Source: Clostridia bacterium
GTDB lineage: Bacteria; Bacillota; Clostridia; Oscillospirales; CAG-382
Length of the DNA: 64,000 nucleotides
NCBI GenBank assembly: GCA_017516825.1
Contig: JAFXBC010000009.1
Location: 27,080-91,079 of the forward strand
Reading direction: 5' to 3'
How positions within the stretch are numbered: the first letter of the stretch is position 1; each line of letters starts with the position of its first letter. The translations under genes were made by a program, and so were the position numbers. Of this stretch, positions 62,203-64,000 are shown one piece after another. Under the pieces are notes generated by a model. That model made no database searches. It saw only the letters and a list, made by a program, of their open reading frames with translations, and was not told the origin of the DNA.

Positions 62203-62231
62203 AGAATACCATATTTTGAAGGAAAAGTCAA
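62203..62231 (-). promoter_or_regulatory. Promoter of recA
   Basis: Minus strand: TTGACT (62231-62226), 17-base spacer, TATTCT (62208-62203). Confidence 0.7.
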
Positions 62232-62418
62232 TTCATTTTTGAAAATAATTGGCTTGGATCCGGTTAAAAAAGACGTATTTTTTCGATTTAGGAAAAAATA
62301 TGTGATTTTATGTAAAAAAAGGAGCGATAATTTGTTAAATAAACCTATATACAAATTGAAAAATCTGTTGTAAAATTTATATGCAACACAGAATTGTATA
62401 TGATAAGGAGAATTGCAA

Positions 62419-63522
62419 ATGTCAATCGGAAGCAATGGCAGTCTCGGTCTGATCGTTATGAACAACTGCAAGGAGTTGGGCGTGAAGGTCGATGCTTGGA
62501 TCAAGGAGATCCGCGGCGAGGATCCCAATTCCCCCAGCTACATCATCCCCACCGAAGAGGTTCGGTTCAACAACGGCGAGGGTAAGGTACGTATTCTCGA
62601 CTCCGTCCGCGGGAAGGATCTTTACATCCTCACCGACGTAGGCAACTATCACTGCACTTACAAGATGTTTGGTTACGAGAACCGCATGGGTCCGGACGAG
62701 CATTTCCAGGACATCAAGCGCGTGATCTCTGCTATCGGCGGCAAGGCGAGCCGTATCACGCTGATCATGCCTTTGCTTTACGCCTCCAGGCAGCACCGCA
62801 GAAAGGGCAGAGAGTCCTTGGACTGTGCAATGGCTTTGGAGGAGCTGAGAAATCTGGGTGTTGATACCATCATTACCTTTGATGCTCACGATCCCACCAT
62901 TCACAATGCTATTCCCGGTACTTCCTTTGAAAACGTTCTGCCCACCTACTCCATTCTGAAGAATTTCATTGCCAACGAGGGCGACGATATTCTGAAGGAT
63001 AACATGACCGTCATCAGCCCCGACAACGGCGCAATGGAGCGCGCGATTTATTACGCAAACGTTCTGGGTCTGGACGTTGGTATGTTCTACAAGCGTCGCG
63101 ACCACTCCCGCATCGTCAACGGTAAGAACCCCATCGTTCAGCACGAGTATATCGGCGGCTCTCTTGAGGGAAAAAAGGTTTTGATCATCGACGATATGAT
63201 CGCTTCCGGTCAGTCCATCATTGAAGTCGTAAACGAGGCTTACAAGCGCAAGGCTACCCAGATCTACGCGGCCGCTACCTTTGCGTTCTTCACCGAAGGC
63301 GTGGAGAAGTTTGACAAGCTGTACGAGGAAGGCAAGCTGACTCGTCTCTACACCACCAACCTTTCCTACGTTCCCGAGGAGTATCTCACCCGTCCCTGGC
63401 TGGTTTGCGCGGATCTTTCCAAGTTCGTTGCCAAGATCACCAACACCCTCAACAGCGATGAGTCCATCTCTCCTCTGCTGGAATGCACCTCCCGTATCAG
63501 ACGGTTGATGAAGCACAACTGA
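62419..63522 (+). CDS. prs: Ribose-phosphate pyrophosphokinase (PRPP synthetase), long clostridial type
   Basis: Makes PRPP from ribose-5-phosphate and ATP. 367 residues, longer than the usual 310-320. FDAHDPTIHNAIPG is the ribose-phosphate/metal region, RRKGRESLDCAMALEEL the flexible loop area, and KVLIIDDMIASGQSI the PRPP loop. ATG 62419 lies 8 bases after AAGGAG. Supplies PRPP for purF and others. A perfect terminator follows. Confidence 0.92.
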   Translation: MSIGSNGSLGLIVMNNCKELGVKVDAWIKEIRGEDPNSPSYIIPTEEVRFNNGEGKVRILDSVRGKDLYILTDVGNYHCTYKMFGYENRMGPDEHFQDIKRVISAIGGKASRITLIMPLLYASRQHRRKGRESLDCAMALEELRNLGVDTIITFDAHDPTIHNAIPGTSFENVLPTYSILKNFIANEGDDILKDNMTVISPDNGAMERAIYYANVLGLDVGMFYKRRDHSRIVNGKNPIVQHEYIGGSLEGKKVLIIDDMIASGQSIIEVVNEAYKRKATQIYAAATFAFFTEGVEKFDKLYEEGKLTRLYTTNLSYVPEEYLTRPWLVCADLSKFVAKITNTLNSDESISPLLECTSRIRRLMKHN

Positions 63523-63538
63523 GTTTTATATGACGAAA

Positions 63539-63567
63539 CGCCCCGCAAAAAAAGCGGGGCGTTTTTT
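63539..63567 (+). terminator. Terminator of prs
   Basis: CGCCCCGC (63539-63546), 7-A loop, GCGGGGCG (63554-63561), TTTTTT. Confidence 0.95.
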
Positions 63568-63633
63568 CGTTGTGGATGGGAACCTCATCCGCCCCACAGG
63601 GGCTAACCTTATCCCCAATGGGGAAGGCGTCAG

Positions 63634-64000
63634 CCCCTACGGACTCGCGGTGGGTATGGGTGGACACAGGTGGGCGAATTAAGTTTGAGTCGAAACGGGC
63701 TGCCGGAGGGCGTCAGCCCCTACGGACTCGCGGTGGGTGTGGGTAGACATAGGTGGACGAATTAAGTTTGGGTCGAAACGGGCTGCTCTGCCGCCGCAGG
63801 CGGTATGACGTCTTGACCCCTACGGACTCGCGGTGGGTGTGGGTAGACATAGGTGGACGAATTAAGTTTGGGGCGAAACGGGCTGCCGGAGGACGTCAGC
63901 CCCTACGGACTCGCGGTGGGTGTGGGTGGACATAAGTGGACGAATTAAGTTTGGGGCGAAACGGGCTGCTCTGCCGCCGCAGGCGGTATGACGTCTTAAC
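63634..64000. repeat. Tandem repeat with alternating 83- and 100-bp units
   Basis: Units begin CCCCTACGGACTCGCGGTGG at 63634, 63717, 63817 and 63900, giving spacings 83, 100, 83 and (to the edge) about 100. The shared part carries GTGGACGAATTAAGTTTG and CGAAACGGGCTGC. Short units continue CGGAGGRCGTCAG; long units insert CTCTGCCGCCGCAGGCGGTA before GACGTCTT. It is therefore a 183-bp higher-order repeat of two subtypes. It runs off the window. Before it, 63590-63633 has small palindromes (GCCCCACAGGGGC, CCCCAATGGGG). No coding sequence seen. Confidence 0.9.

Noticed and set aside
62330..62418. Promoter for prs
   Set aside because: The region is very AT-rich with several partial -10 and -35 matches but no pair with acceptable spacing, so no specific call is made.
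63634..64000. CRISPR array
   Set aside because: Units are 83 and 100 bp with similarity along their whole length; there are no short constant repeats separated by unique spacers and no cas genes.

Overview
The window looks like chromosomal DNA of an uncultured anaerobic Clostridia-type Bacillota, probably a gut Oscillospiraceae/Christensenellales relative (inference). The evidence is AAAGGAG-type ribosome binding sites, TTGACA-17-TATAAT promoters, an anaerobic class III ribonucleotide reductase, an [FeFe]-hydrogenase-like protein, Mini-RNase III, a clostridial-type long PRPP synthetase, GAAC-N4-GTTC SOS boxes, and REP-like repeats with the pattern I associate with gut Clostridia. UGA is an ordinary stop codon here. 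No transposase, integrase, phage gene, rRNA or CRISPR was seen.

Layout. 1-4.7 kb (minus): mutY (cut by the edge), topB and a DUF4127 lipoprotein. 4.8-10.5 kb (plus): ECF sigma factor with a membrane partner, then nrdG-nrdD-trxB, where NrdD carries a C-terminal redoxin domain and an NrdR-like box lies in its promoter. 10.6-17.0 kb (minus): argG-argH-[polar amino-acid ABC transporter]-argF-gtrA behind a promoter with ARG-box-like sites. 17.2-19.1 kb (minus): a formyltransferase-only PurH plus an archaeal-type (PurO) IMP cyclohydrolase, so the last two purine steps are split. 19.2-20.5 kb (plus): a HAD phosphatase and queT under a preQ1-I riboswitch. 20.6-23.7 kb (minus): a SAM-fold protein, guaB and a small membrane protein. 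23.8-24.6 kb: a YihY/BrkB membrane protein.

24.7-32.3 kb (plus) is the most interesting operon: an MBOAT acyltransferase (broken by one in-frame TGA at a conserved Trp position), two DHHW/AlgJ-like cell-surface proteins, an FkbH-like HAD enzyme, an acyl carrier protein and an [FeFe]-hydrogenase-like iron-sulfur protein. The first five resemble a dlt-like surface O-acylation machine whose acyl group would be loaded on the carrier by the FkbH-like enzyme. 32.2-34.4 kb carries two unrelated unknown genes in tandem transcription-unit cassettes with near-identical flanks: a copied hydrogenase 3' end with a terminator on one side, and a promoter with an attenuated leader on the other. 34.5-38.8 kb (minus): SGNH hydrolase, typA and a pair of RimK-like ATP-grasp genes.

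38.9-50.9 kb (plus): a long leader with a possible 45-codon upstream ORF and attenuator, then purE-purF-purM-purN-purD-purL, followed by two paralogous orphan solute-binding lipoproteins. 50.9-55.9 kb: malQ, trxA, a Crp/Fnr regulator, a CoA-disulfide-reductase/rhodanese fusion and ferritin. trxA and ferritin share a GTGA-N5-TCAC operator placed identically relative to their -10 boxes, matching the CRP-like recognition helix of the regulator. tRNA-Lys(UUU) follows. 56.0-62.2 kb (minus): recA-recX-rimO-pgsA-cysS-mrnC-lexA with an SOS box upstream of recA. 62.4-63.5 kb: PRPP synthetase, supplying purine and other pathways. The window ends in an alternating 83/100-bp tandem repeat.

All calls come from reading sequence and translations by eye; no database search or folding program was run.
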